Source: Erythrobasidium yunnanense (taxonomy: Eukaryota; Basidiomycota; Cystobasidiomycetes; Erythrobasidiales; Erythrobasidiaceae). Taken from it: a DNA stretch of 64,000 nt. Shown piece after piece: positions 48,838-59,636 of the stretch (the first letter of the stretch is position 1; each line of letters starts with the position of its first letter). The stretch spans positions 2,465,652 through 2,529,651 of the forward strand of contig BCJC01000001.1 of NCBI GenBank assembly GCA_001600175.1. The letters run 5' to 3'. The translations under genes were made by a program, and so were the position numbers. The notes below the pieces were generated by a model. The model did no database searches. It saw only the letters and a list, made by a program, of their open reading frames with translations, and had not been told where the DNA came from.

Positions 48838-50113
48838 CTACAAAATGCAGATGGAAGAAACTGAGATGCGGTACAGGCTCCCTGACTTGGCTGCTTGGCT
48901 ATCTATAGAGCCTTCAAGATATATACGTGTTTCACCTCGACGGCATTTCCCGTAGCCTTCGACATCCTTGACGGGTCTGCATTCGATCTGCTCTTGAATA
49001 GCTAGGCAGAAGTCGTGACAAGCGCCTCTGCAGAAGGGTCTGACGGTGATTGGTATTTGGCGAGGTTGTCCGCGAGGCGTTCTGAGGCATGTAAGCTTGT
49101 GGTAGTTGATGATCGCATAGCAACAGGGATGCATGTGAATGCCAACAATTTCTATGTTCGCGTCATTGAAGAGAGAGCTGAAGGATACGGCAGGCTGGTT
49201 CGACGACACATTGATCAAGGGCCTTACCTGCCAGCAATGCAAGTCTGTCAGCTCTTTGTACTGGAGCTTGTATGAGAAGATGACAGCTCACGAGCGAAGG
49301 GTTCTGGTCAGCTTGATATGCGGCTATGGCTGCCTCAATCCCGGACGCTGCTGCCTCAAGCGCCATCGAAAGGGGCTTATTTTTCGCATCCGGAAACTGG
49401 AGGGTGAAATATCTGACGAATGGTACGTCGTATCCTTGTCCCTTCAGGCTAGCATAACAGCTGGTCAGAATTTGTAGTCCGGAGAACAAGCATACTTACA
49501 TGTTCCGAATGTTCAGCGATGGAGTTGGAGTTCCGTTGACCAGATCAGACCAGTAAACTTTGGTGACTATCCAGTGCTGTGGCCATCCGTCTTTCTTAAG
49601 GTACACAAACAGTCTGACTCTGCCGGTGAGGCTATCTTGCCTATTAGCTTTGGCCGCGAGATCGGTTGGAGAGGTCGATCTCGTCTGCAGACTCATGTCG
49701 ATGCTGTAATAGCATCCGATAGAATCTGAACAGAGGTCTGTGATGCCATAAGCGAGCTTGCGAGGTTGAGCGCACTCTCGCCAGAAAGGGGAACGGTGTC
49801 GAGCCCAAGAATCGAGGCACTCGAAGCCCACAATCTGCCTCTGCCAGAGAGTCGATAGCGAGATGGCTCTGGGGTCGTCCCGATAACCCCTTTGAAGCTC
49901 AGAGTCTAAGCGCCAGCACAACTGTGCTCGTGGAGTGCGAGCGACCGCATCCGGCTGTTCCAAGTCCTGATTGGCGGGCCTGGAGCGTCGTAGTCTTTGA
50001 TTAATGACTTGACTATCCCGAAGCTCGCTGTGGGATCTACCTGAACGCAGCTGGCTGGTTGTTGCGTCTCGATGATGGATTCTTTGCGTTTGCGACCATG
50101 GCGAGATGTCCAA
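48838..50113 (-). CDS. Hypothetical multi-exon protein with Cys-rich C-terminus
   Basis: Not recognised. Exon 1 (to about 49500) encodes some 205 residues starting MDISPWSQTQRIHHRDATTS, Arg/Ser-rich and then more ordered: AISLSTLWQRQIVGFECLDS, KLAYGITDLCSDSIGCYYSI, VRLFVYLKKDGWPQHWIVTK. Later exons give ASLKGQGYDVPFVRYFTLQF and LSMALEAAASGIEAAIAAYQ, a short exon with LQYKELTDLHCWQ, and the last exon IVGIHMHPCCYAIINYHKLT, CLRTPRGQ, VRPFCRGACHDFCLAIQEQI, ECRPVKDVEGYGKCRRGE. Eight or more Cys lie in the final 100 residues, suggesting a metal-binding or disulfide-rich domain. No signal peptide at this start. Exon borders in the 3' half are provisional. Confidence 0.5.
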
Positions 50114-50607
50114 TGGACTGTTATCAGTGCTTCAGAGCGTGAGAGTCAGTTCAACAGGCCATCAAGTTTATACGTCAGTATCCCTTTCGATCCAAGGCAT
50201 GAAAGGTCGCAGAGGAGTATGGGGATAGCAGAACAAGGGCAGAAGCAGGGACCATGCAGGTATTGCTCTTCAAAAGAGTCAGACTTGTCTTCCGATGAAG
50301 CAGACCTTCAAGCAGGCACACCGGTTTTGCCACCCGAAAAGCTTCCAAGTCGAGCGGAGGGAGAGAGAGGATTTCGCGCAAGGTCAGGGTCGATTTTGCA
50401 TCAAACAGAGTAGCGAAGTAAGTCGATACGCCAGATCTGCATACGATATGCTTGTACTAAAATATGCTTGCAGCTTCAGCTTTCGCGTTTTCTCCCGTTT
50501 TCTTCACTCTAATTTCCCCTAAACACTCTTCGAGGACGTCTTTCAGTGAGGACAAGTCGCTGGGTAGATAGATGTAAAGATTCTGACTGTATTCTTGCAG
50601 ACCCACC
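50114..50607. promoter_or_regulatory. Divergent region upstream of RPS12
   Basis: 494 bases between divergent starts. On the forward strand a GTAAGT donor (50420-50425) and a TACTAAA-TTGCAG acceptor (to about 50474), plus a later TTCTTGCAG (50592-50600) eight bases before the ATG, suggest one or two introns in the RPS12 5' leader. A CT-rich tract (50480-50530) is typical of ribosomal-protein promoters. Confidence 0.45.
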
Positions 50608-51174
50608 ATGTCTGACGTAGAAGAGACCACCGCACCCGAGGCCGTCGAGGTCACAGAATCTGCACCAGCAAAGACTGGAGGCAAGATGTCTGTTGAAGAT
50701 GCTCTGCAGCAAGTTCTCAAGAACGCGATGGTGTGTTTGACTACCCCATGCTAATTCCTCAAAGCCAGCTCAAGTCGCTTGAATTTTCCCAGATCCACGA
50801 CGGACTCGCTCGCGGTCTTCGAGAGTGCGCCAAAGCTCTCGACAAGAGACAAGCCCATCTCTGTGTCTTGAACGAGTCGTGCACAGAAGCCGAGTACACC
50901 AAGCTCATCGAGGCTCTCTGCGCCGAGCACAAGATCAACCTCATCAAGGTATCAGACCCCAAAGTTCTAGGAACATGGGCTGGTCTGTGCAAGATTGACA
51001 GAGATGGTACACCAAGAAAGGTCGTCGGATGCTCTTGCGTCGTCGTCAAGGATTACGGTCAAGAGTCTGGTGGGTCGACCTTTCCATACACAATTCATGG
51101 GAACGAGTTGCTGATGACTTGTTGCGTTCGCAGAGGCTCTCAACGTCCTCCTCGACCACTTCGCTTCACGATAA
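50608..51174 (+). CDS. RPS12: 40S ribosomal protein eS12
   Basis: Component of the small ribosomal subunit beak. Three exons: 50608-50730, 50793-51069, 51134-51174, giving 146 residues, which is normal for the family. N-terminus [20 protein letters not shown] is acidic as usual, then [96 protein letters not shown] and the end [13 protein letters not shown]. Both introns have GT-AG borders and the frame is exact. The longer reading frame that ignores the introns (50733-51317) is a shadow. Confidence 0.97.
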
Positions 51175-51389
51175 ACCAATCTTGGCTTGACGAACCTCGG
51201 GATTCCAAAATGGCAATAAGGGTCGAGGAGATTGCTGGTTATCTCAGTTGTCATACGGTAGACTATCTAGATATCAGCTTTCTTCGATTATGGTCTGAAC
51301 AGCAACGCAAAGACTAGTCACCCTGCCAATCCTAATCTAGCTCGTATTTTCCGCTGATCTATAATGCTGACGATAACAGAAATATCGCA

Positions 51390-52720
51390 CTACTGCTTCT
51401 TCTTCTTGTTCTGCTTGAGTTCTGCACGTCTCATTTTCCTGTTCGAAGGGCCATCGCCAACAGGCGTGTTGGCGCCGCTGGCTGTCGGCGAGTCCGCCTC
51501 GCTATCCAAGGGCGTAACGACGGCATCGACATCCCCCAAATCTGTACTCTGCGGGATAGACTCGATGGTTGCAGGCTTCTTGAGGATCTTCCTGTATGCT
51601 CCCCTAACGAGCGATGGTAGCCAAGTGCTCGAGAAAGCCGGCTGGCGAGCAGCCGATTCATCAAGAGGATGGGCTGAGGATATCTGATCAGGCGTGTACG
51701 CTATGAGTGCAAAGGATCAAATCACCTTTGCCAGCGTCATCGATAATGCACACCCTTCCACTCGCTTCCACCGTCATAGTCGCGACCGATGATTCTCCCA
51801 TACCAAGTGGCACTCGGACTTTCTTCTTCAACGAGTCCTTAGCAGGTTTTGCAGTCGCTGAGCCCCATGCTACTTCTTTTGCGCGGTCTTGAATGCGTCG
51901 GATCCGGGCTGTCTCGCTGTAGCGCGATAAATGCTGAACGATGTATTGTGCGACATTCGTGAGGAGCGTGAGGAAGACTAGGACCGTGCCTAGACCGGGA
52001 CGGTATCGAGAGTAATAGTCTACGAGAAGATTAGCTTGGTCGCACTCGCGTAGGGTGAAGCTGCATACAGCCGGTTCCTAGAACGTGAAAGAGGTCAGTG
52101 ATGGCTGAATGTGTATGTGCAAAGAAGACCTACCTCTCCAGCGAGGCACGCCGTTCAGATAGAAGTGGTGGTATCTAGAAACATCCTGTTTCAGGTCGCA
52201 TAAATAGTCAATGATCGGGAGTACCCACCGCTTGCGCTTCTCTGAATCTCTGAGGATAGCAGAGATCGTTCCAAGGCGCGCAAAACGCGCTGGGTCACCA
52301 CCTCTATCAGGATGCAGTTCCTAGAGTCGCATACGAGCGTCAGATTCCCTTGAGCGTTGGATTGTGGAGCAAGAGGATGTCGCACGAGAGATCTCTTCCT
52401 GTATGTCTTTGCGATATCGGCAGTCGTAGCGGCTGGCGTTACGTTCATGAAGGAATAGAAAGAAACGCCAGGGCCTTCTGCTGCTTCCAAAGCCGAGACG
52501 AGGTCGAAGATCTCACTATATGAGAGCGTTCAGATATCAGATAGGTGGAGGTATAGTCAGGGTTTTGGGCAAACTTGCTGGTCTTCCGTGGTCCAAGCGA
52601 GCGTGCTGGATTTCGAGTAGTGAGTAACAATTGCCAATAAGGAATATGTACTGTTGATGTATGCTACCTTGTCGCACATAGCGCCAAACATGCGAGCCAG
52701 ACTGAAGTTTTGACGCGCAT
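51390..52720 (-). CDS. ERJ5: ER membrane J-domain protein (Erj5-like)
   Basis: Type of Hsp40 cochaperone in the ER membrane. Exon 1 (from 52720) encodes a signal sequence MRVKTSVWLACLALCAT; after an intron comes STLAWTTEDQQ, then IFDLVSALEAAEGPGVSFYS, the family start pattern AWT-x-ED-x-EIFDLVSALE. The J domain is divergent and split by introns: FYSFMNVTPAATTADIAKTY, RKRSL, then an HPDRGGDP segment (about 52300), RFARLGTISAILRDSEKRKR, YDHF. A membrane segment follows (GLGTVLVFLTLLTNVAQYIV), then a cytosolic basic/Ser-Pro tail: RIRRIQDRAKEVAWG, SSTWLPSLVRGAYRKILKKP, and a Lys-rich end NKKKKQ before TAG at 51390-51392. The C-terminal KKKKQ could act as an ER retrieval signal. Confidence 0.88.
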
Positions 52721-52777
52721 CTCGTCCTGCCTTGGCTAGAAATCGATACAAAGTAGACAGACGTAAGACGAGGAATT
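52721..52777. promoter_or_regulatory. 57-base divergent intergenic region
   Basis: The shortest divergent gap in the window: start codons of the ERJ5-like gene and the next forward gene lie only 57 bases apart. Leaders of the two transcripts must overlap or be very short. Confidence 0.55.
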
Positions 52778-53318
52778 ATGGCCTGGAAAAGCAACAGCAA
52801 GGATCAGAGAAGCAGTAGCAATAGCAACAATACAGATAGCAAAGAGAATGATCCATCTTGGGATCCATTCAGCCCGCCAAAACCCAAGAAAGGCCCGCAA
52901 CTGACATCAAGCTCGAGAGGTAAGGACATCGCGCTGTATCTACGTTACTTGTGTGATTCTGACTCTTTATGCTTGTTTAGATGAAGGCAATCCGACCTTA
53001 CGGCGCGCAAAGTCTTCGAACAAGGTCGGCTAAGTCTGTTGCGGCCATGTACGACATACGTTGACACCAGATGGGCAGCAGCAGAACAATGAAACCCCCG
53101 AAAGACGCTCCTCTACACCATCTCAAGGTCATGGCAAAGAAGCAAGTTCGCCAACAGGAACAGGCACAACAACTGCTCGAGGATCACCTTCGCGAAGCGA
53201 AAGTATGCAACCTTTGCAGTATGTGCCGCGTGTAAGGATCAGGGAAGATGTCAGCAAGAGCACAAGCTTCGATAGGGTAAGCCAACCTAGCGAGATCTTA
53301 CAGAAAGCGCTGATGTAG
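52778..53318 (+). CDS. Small Ser/Lys-rich protein with two possible C-termini
   Basis: Not recognised. Exon 1 (52778-52919) encodes MAWKSNSKDQRSSSNSNNTD and a Pro/Lys stretch FSPPKPKKGPQLTSSSR. Exon 2 is 52981-53024 (44 bases, DEGNPTLRRAKSSNK), exon 3 starts at 53071. With exon 2 included, the frame reads MGSSRTMKPPKDAPLHHLK, a helical stretch, and ends VCNLCSMCRV at 53235. If exon 2 is skipped, exon 1 joins exon 3 in another frame and reads DGQQQNNETPERRSSTPSQG and on to SEILQKALM at 53318. Both joins are exact with the same splice sites. Which is the real product cannot be decided here; the skipped form is closer in composition to exon 1. Confidence 0.5.
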
Positions 53319-53738
53319 ATATCCTGTTCAGGCCAAGGATGGGGACGAGCTGTATGAGCTTTGGGTAGGCTAGTGAATGGACATGTAGTCCATGTCTTCG
53401 TCAATGTTGTTGTAGCATTAGCTAGCGTAATTCAGCGTAGTTAGCAAACCATTAATTCGGCACTATCAGCAAAACCAGCGGATTGTGGGTGACGAGTGTA
53501 TTGATTGCAACCCTTCGCGACAACAAGAATAAAGACACCGGCTTCCCATGACTTGGCTACTCCGAAAATCCTGTTTCCACTAGGGAATTGGAAAACCAGA
53601 AGGAACGGCCTGGGTATAAGCGTGCGACGGCTTTGTGTGACGACGAGGTCTACTTCTCGGAATGTCGGGATAGAGGGCGATTTTTGGGTGGTCGAGGGAG
53701 GAAGAAAAGGGGAAGGAAAGCAATTCACGGATAATCGC
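53319..53738. other. Convergent 3' region
   Basis: About 420 bases between the small gene and the RPL1 stop. It should hold two 3' untranslated regions. No gene recognised; overlapping ORFs on both strands have no motif. Confidence 0.35.
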
Positions 53739-54821
53739 TTAGAAGAGTCGCTGAGGCTTGCCCATGGACTGAAAACACACGAATAATTAATCAGCAATCA
53801 TTCAACAGCATGGACGAGACAGCAACATACGCTCTTGATGTGGAGGGATCCAACATTCTGCCAGTTCTTCTTGAGCAGGGAGACCAAGAAGTTGATGGAC
53901 AACATGATGTTGGAGGTGAGCTGGTCCTCAGTCATCTCGATGTGGCCGATGGCCACACCCATGCAGAGCACCTTCTTCAGCTGGAACTTGATGGTCGACT
54001 TGACGTCGTTGACCTTGTTGGTCAAGTCCTCAGCGTGAGAGATGGGGGTGGGGAATTTACCGGCTGTAGAATAGCATGATTAGCTTAGCTTATGTATTAT
54101 GAGCAGATATTCGCGGGGCGAGCTCACCCTTGGAAAGACCGGGTCCCAACAGACGAGGGATCTGCTTGATCAGAACCTCAGAAGCCAGGAAAGCATCGTA
54201 CTTGGCAGCGAGTTTCTGGAAACATCGAGGGTGAGAAGTCGCTTCGCTCGGTAGAATGCGCGTTGCCTACCTTGACGAGCTTCTTGTTCTTGTTGAGCTT
54301 CTTCAGATCCTCGACGGAAGCGTACTCGAGCTCGATCAACTTTGCTCTGTCGATATCTGCAGCATCTGCAAGAATGCATACGCTCATTCGAGGGCGGGGG
54401 ATGTTGGGGAGCTTGACGGTTCCAGAGAAACGCTTGTCACGCTGGGGCTGCGTTGCGGGAAGGAAGCCGAATCAGATATGGCATTTCAGAGTATAGGCTA
54501 GGTGAACCAGCGCACATCGTAGTTCTTGAGGCCGATTTGGAGCTCGATGGTCTCGATGAAGTTTCTCTTCTTGGTCTGAGAGCCCTCAACGACCTCTCGG
54601 ACGGATTGTCGCACGCTTGACACCGCTGTAGATTGTTATTCCAGTCAGCATATCTGTTCTAGCCATATCTCCTTCAAGCATCAAGCAGGCTGCCTTGCAG
54701 CTCTGCCCGAGCCATGCATCCAAGAAACGTACAAATTTTGCTGGAAAAGCACACAAATACCCGTCAGCTTGCAGGTCTACATAATATGCCCTGCAATAGG
54801 CAACGAGTATACTCACCTCAT
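53739..54821 (-). CDS. RPL1: 60S ribosomal protein uL1 (Rpl1/L10a)
   Basis: Protein of the L1 stalk. Splicing of tiny first exons gives the family N-terminus: ATGAG (54817-54821) plus the 8-base exon CAAAATTT (54733-54740) plus the next exon yields [20 protein letters not shown]. Then [160 protein letters not shown] and the last exon SMGKPQRLF. Seven or so introns are packed into a gene of about 217 codons. Yeast Rpl1 also begins MSKI, which supports the micro-exon model. Confidence 0.95.
54733..54740 (-). other. 8-nt internal micro-exon of RPL1
   Basis: The exon CAAAATTT is flanked by TTTTCCAG upstream and GTACGT downstream (reverse strand). It supplies the last base of Ser-2, all of Lys-3 and Ile-4 and the first base of Ser-5. 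The preceding coding exon is only five bases (ATGAG). Without it the conserved MSKI start cannot be made. Confidence 0.8.
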
Positions 54822-55327
54822 CTTGAAATGTCGAGTTTCGTTTGCTCCAAAAAGGATTTTGCGGGCGCTCCCTCTCGCGGGCAAGCTCGAAGAATTCCTT
54901 CCAAGCTGGGTGGCAAAAATAGGGCAAGGAACCGCGAACCGCATATTCAGACACATTAACTCGTTTACTATCATTACTGCGTTGCTACGACTAGTCCTTC
55001 ATGTGTTCGAAAAGCCCATGCTATGTACTAAGAAGATACAGAAGAGGGGAGAGAGAATTATGTACTTCCTTCCAAGACAGCTAGACTAACTGATTAGGGC
55101 TCTGAAAGCCAGAAGAAGGAAGAGAGTCCATGTAGTGGCCTATATACCAGCTGTGTCTATGTCTAGCCCGCGGTCGCCACGGGCGTAAAACGTTTTTGAG
55201 TAATGTGTGTGTAAATATCGCAACATTGGGTAGAAAGAAGAAATTGAAGTCATAAGCCTGCGTAATAACAGTGTCCATTTGGGTGTTGAGTATATGACGG
55301 GTCGTAGACCAGTATTTGTAAGAAAGA
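54822..55327 (-). promoter_or_regulatory. RPL1 promoter and RhoGEF 3' region
   Basis: About 500 bases. Near the RPL1 start there are CTCGCGGG and pyrimidine patches. The part near 55080-55327 should be the RhoGEF 3' untranslated region. No coding frame with support. Confidence 0.35.
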
Positions 55328-58300
55328 TTATCGAGAAGCCGATGACATGGGAGTCATGCTAGACCCTAAGGCCTTAAAAGCACGCAGACGAGCTGTGATG
55401 CTATGTTTTCGCTTAATCAAGGTGCTTGGTCTTGCAATTTCTGCCAAAGCAGGAGACAGAGTGTTCGACTTCTGCTTGACGAGGGTGCTACTGCTACTAT
55501 TGGTGCTTTGAGAATCGGCAATCAATGTAGAAGTCGACGCGACGATAGTCGAATATGGCTTCAGCGAAGTGCTCGGCAAGCTTGCGCTAGGGGAAGTTGG
55601 AGACTCCATCATGGCGGGCGTGTGTTCGCCAGGAGTGCTTTCGCCGGTAGTGAAGCCGCTGCCTGTTTGGTATTCGTCGTCTTCGTGAGCAGACTCGTAT
55701 ATCGAAGGAGTCGGAGAGCAAGTATGCGAGTTATTCTCGCTTCGGAAGATACTCCATAGCGAGCCAGAGCTAGACTGCCTCTTCTCAGCCGAGAGCATGA
55801 GATTAGGAGCAGATCTTCCTGCAGCCGTCGAAGTCGACGAAGACTGATGCTTGCCTCCCCTATTCCATGCATCCCAGCTTGATCGCCTGTCGTGTCCTGC
55901 AGACCATCCGGAAGTGCCTTGTCGACTGAGCAAGCTTCCATTCGTCATATTGCCAGTGTAGATATATTCAGCGGCTTTTTGCGCTTGCTCGAGCTGGATG
56001 CCTTCGAGCACTGGCTCAGGTGAGACAGCTAGAGTGGGCCGCTGTGACGCGAACGATCGCTTGCGAGACAAAGAGTTCGTGATCGCATCACTGATCTTGA
56101 CCCAGCGTGTATGAGTCTCGAGGTCGACAGGAGTGAGTAGAGGAGATGCGGGCAAGGAGGATTGAGGCGTCTCGATCTGAGGCACTTGGCCAAGGAGATG
56201 AGAGTGTCCAGTCGAGTTCGACGAGGCACATGAAGACGATGATGAAGTGGAGGAGTTCCGGTTGACTGAAGCCTGCTGAGCTTCCAGGCTATCATGCCCA
56301 CTTTCAGACTTTGTAGCTGTAGTCGCTTCCTGCCTGAAAGCTTGAACGAGCGGTGGAGCAGTCTCTGGGCGCAATGAGTTGGCTCGTCGCCTAAGCTTCG
56401 AGAAACTCGTCAAGCTTCTGCTGGGTTTGTGACCGCCTGCGTCAGGCCCAAATCCGGATGTCTTGCTCCTCACGAGCTTGCCTGGCTTTACGGGCGTCGC
56501 AGCGTTCGTGTTGATGGGAGACGAAGGTGCAGTAGCAGTTGCCCCACTGCTGTCGCTAGCTGAGGCTGCGGAGCTAAACTTCTGCATCTTTGGTCTACCT
56601 CCGTCTGATTCGGCTGTACTCATCCGTCTCGGAAGAGTGCTGTCTACGAAGCTTCTATAGTTGAAGTAGCCGCCTGGGTGGAATGAATGCGGCCTAGACG
56701 AGTTTCTGAGAAGACCTTGTGCGGGGGTCGAGAGGGAGCGGGGAGGCGGGCCATGCAGCGGCATAGCATGCGATCGCTTGCTTTGGGCACGAGCGGCCAA
56801 GACTGACTCGGAAATCAAGTCTGCCATTCGCAGATCAACTCCGACTCGCTGTGCAGGCGGTTTGAGGGAAAGCCGTGTTCTGCCTGTCGTGGCGCTGTTG
56901 GCGTGACCATCATCGCTTCCAATGCCTGCAGAGCTAGCGGGTGCTAGAGCATTCGCTGCTGTTGCCAAGCTGATATTGACAGAAGCCAGATCTGGAGAAG
57001 CGCAATTTGCATGACCGCTGTCGGAAGCCGAAGCAGAGAAGACTGGAGAGTTCGTATCGACTAAGGAGCCTGTTGTATCTAGAAGCTCGCTGCAGATCAG
57101 GCTGTCTTCAAGAGCGGATGGAGGTGGACTGATCGGGCTGCTGATGACTGATTCGACAAATTTGCGACGAGTAGCCAGAGATGCAGTCTCAATGGCTTCA
57201 GCCCAGAGATTCTGCTCTTGATGGCAAAGCGAGCCGATCTCGAAAGTATGATTGCGGTATGTCATGCGAATGGCGTAGGGCAGAAGGCCTATCATATCGC
57301 AATACATTAGCTGAATGCGAATCTGGAATGCGGCTGCGAATTCGCTTACCTTCGCCATCCGGCACTTTATGGAGATCGAACAGTCGCAGAGGCAGCCAGT
57401 GCTTCGGTTCGTAGACATTCGTTTTCTTGACGCGGATTAGGACTACATGGGTCGTGTAGAGCAGAACGCCAAAGAAGCTGGCTTTGACGACAGATGAGTT
57501 CGCATTGAGAACGCTTGAATCGGTATGAATTATGTGAGCAGAGCCGACCAGCAGTACTTGCTCGAGATGGTTCAAGAGATGCGCATTCGCAGGCTGGGGA
57601 TAACATTGTCAGCTTGATTCATTGGAGCGGTTGCATATGACAACACCCACTGTCTGCACGTCCATTCGCAGGGCCAGCTTGACAGTCGCGATCTCCAGCA
57701 TGCGATCCTTCTGAGCCTCATCCACCTGCTTCGCCACGCTCTTCATCATATCCAGTGCATCTCTGAACCTTTCCGTATTCCTCGAAAGATCCCCTTTCGG
57801 TGCATGTTTCAGCAGATTCCCAAAGAGTAGTGGATATCTGCAGATCTGCTGCACAGGCTTGATGATGAAGTCGACGAATCGCAATCGTGTACTTGAAGAT
57901 TGCCGCTGGAACAGGTAATTCGTGCATTGATTTTCGTACGACTCCCATTCGAGCTTATGCGTTGCCATGAGAGACCGCGTGATCTCCATAGCTTCCGTGT
58001 GAGCGGAGCAGAAGGGTCGATATGCCTCTTGTAGCTTGTCGGCTTCGTTCAAGAATATGGAAGAGACCCTGCGTGCAGCTTCTGCGACTGTAGCATCGGA
58101 ACTCTTGAATCGTCTGGAAGGGCTGGAAACGCCATCGTGAGACTCGTCGTGCTCTCGAATCCAGCCTAGATCTTCGTGCACACGCGATAGCTTCGTCTGT
58201 AGGCGCTGATGTATCTCCAGCAGGCGGACAGCATCACGGACGATGATGGCTCGCTGCTCTTCCGTAACGAAGCTTGCGAAGGCGAGCAGGTTGAAATGCA

Positions 58301-59636
58301 CCTGATGACATTAAAGCAGCGTTAGCGAAGTAAAGGAGCACTATTGTGAGCAATCTCACCTCTACGAGATCCGTCAAATCGGCCGTATAGCTGTCTTCAG
58401 TCCTGACTAATTCCAGCAGAGCGTGATAGAAAGTCTCATCCGCTCTAGGAGTCTGAACCAGAGACGCGGTAGAAGAAGACGATGATGGTGTAGTGAATTT
58501 GATCCTATCGAAGGGATTCAAGTCGACTATGTTCGCTGGGCTGTCGAGGGTCATCATTGGCGAAACCTCTTCAAGCGGCGTCAACGGCAGTCGCAGGAGC
58601 GAGCTTCCGTCTGCGTTATGTAGCGACAAGCCTTCTGGTAGACCCAGCCGTGTCCCACTTGTTGATGGTTCGGGTCCCAGCGAAGGAAATTTGGCGAGTC
58701 CAAGGGAAGGAGCGCTGTTGCTGAAACTCGGGAAACGGTACGGCGAGAGCGCAGGTCTCGTCGCACGTTCTTCAACGGCAGTATGAGGCACCTGATGTTG
58801 ATGGTGCGACTCTGGACTGGTCTCCTCGCCTCCGCTCGTATCGTCCCCGCTTGCATGCAGGTTGAAGACGAGGCGTTCAGGTCTATTCGTACTTGTGCTG
58901 CTCTTCCTGCGGCCTCCTGTACGTGCTTTCAAGGGCGATGTGTTTGTAAGACTGACCCTGCCACCCATCCCTGACGAAGTCGTTGACCCTGTCGTACTTG
59001 CAGAAGTCGCCATCGATGAGCTGTGATCGTCGTAAGTCGTGGATGAAGTCGTATATTCTCGTTGTAGAGTTGTGCGAGAAGAGTCACAAGGGGAGACACC
59101 GTCGTCTGTGCTTGCGCTGTTCATTGCTGACCCATCGTGATTGTGCCAGCCAAAGCTGCTGCCTTGCCGGGCCTGAGCCGACGCATCTTGATTTGCAGCA
59201 AGAAAGGAAGGCATTTGGAGCGAGAGGACTGGTCGCTGGGACGAACCGGTGTGGTTGCTGTAGTGGCTCGGCCGCCCTTCATCTGCTGACTGCCGCAACC
59301 TGTATGATGAACTAGGCGGGGCTAAATCGCAAACGAGATATCATATCAGCTTTGGCGCATACAGCACAATTCTGTGAAGCACTGCTCACCTGTGCTTGAC
59401 GGGTACGCTGCCGAGTTTGATCTCTTGCGCTGATCATGTTTGAAGACCGAGGCAGTATGGCAATCGTACGATTGTATCGTATGTATGCTGCCAGAATGAG
59501 TGCTGCTATCGTATGTTGATGCAGACATCGTAGTGCTATGACTGCTACTACTGCTGCCCTGCCTGTCGTCCGGATGTCCTGAGCCTAGCGAGAATTGTGA
59601 TCCATGGAGGGGTACTGTTGATGCGACGTCTACCAT
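55328..59636 (-). CDS. Dbl-family Rho guanine-nucleotide exchange factor (DH-PH)
   Basis: Activates a Rho/Cdc42-type GTPase by nucleotide exchange. Long Ser/Thr-rich N-terminus (from MVDVASTVPLHGSQFSLGSG, 59636 to about 58500), then the DH domain: DETFYHALLELVRTEDSYTA (CR1), split by an intron after DLVEV, continuing HFNLLAFASFVTEEQRAIIV, FLNEADKLQEAYRPFCSAHT, TNYLFQRQSSSTRLRFVDFI, IKPVQQICRYPLLFGNLLKH (CR3). A PH domain follows (LNHLEQVLLVGSAHIIHTDS, VLLYTTHVVLIRVKKTNVYE, HWLPLRLFDLHKVPDGEG, TYRNHTFEIGSLCHQEQNLW). The C-terminal 600 residues (57200-55328) are disordered, rich in Ser, with basic patches such as GRTRLSLKPPAQR and KRKHSITARLRAFKAL. It resembles fungal RhoGEFs of uncertain target; the specific GTPase is not inferable. 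Confidence 0.88.

Noticed and set aside
50733-51317. 194-codon frame over RPS12
   Set aside because: It reads through both introns; the spliced model matches eS12 along its full length.
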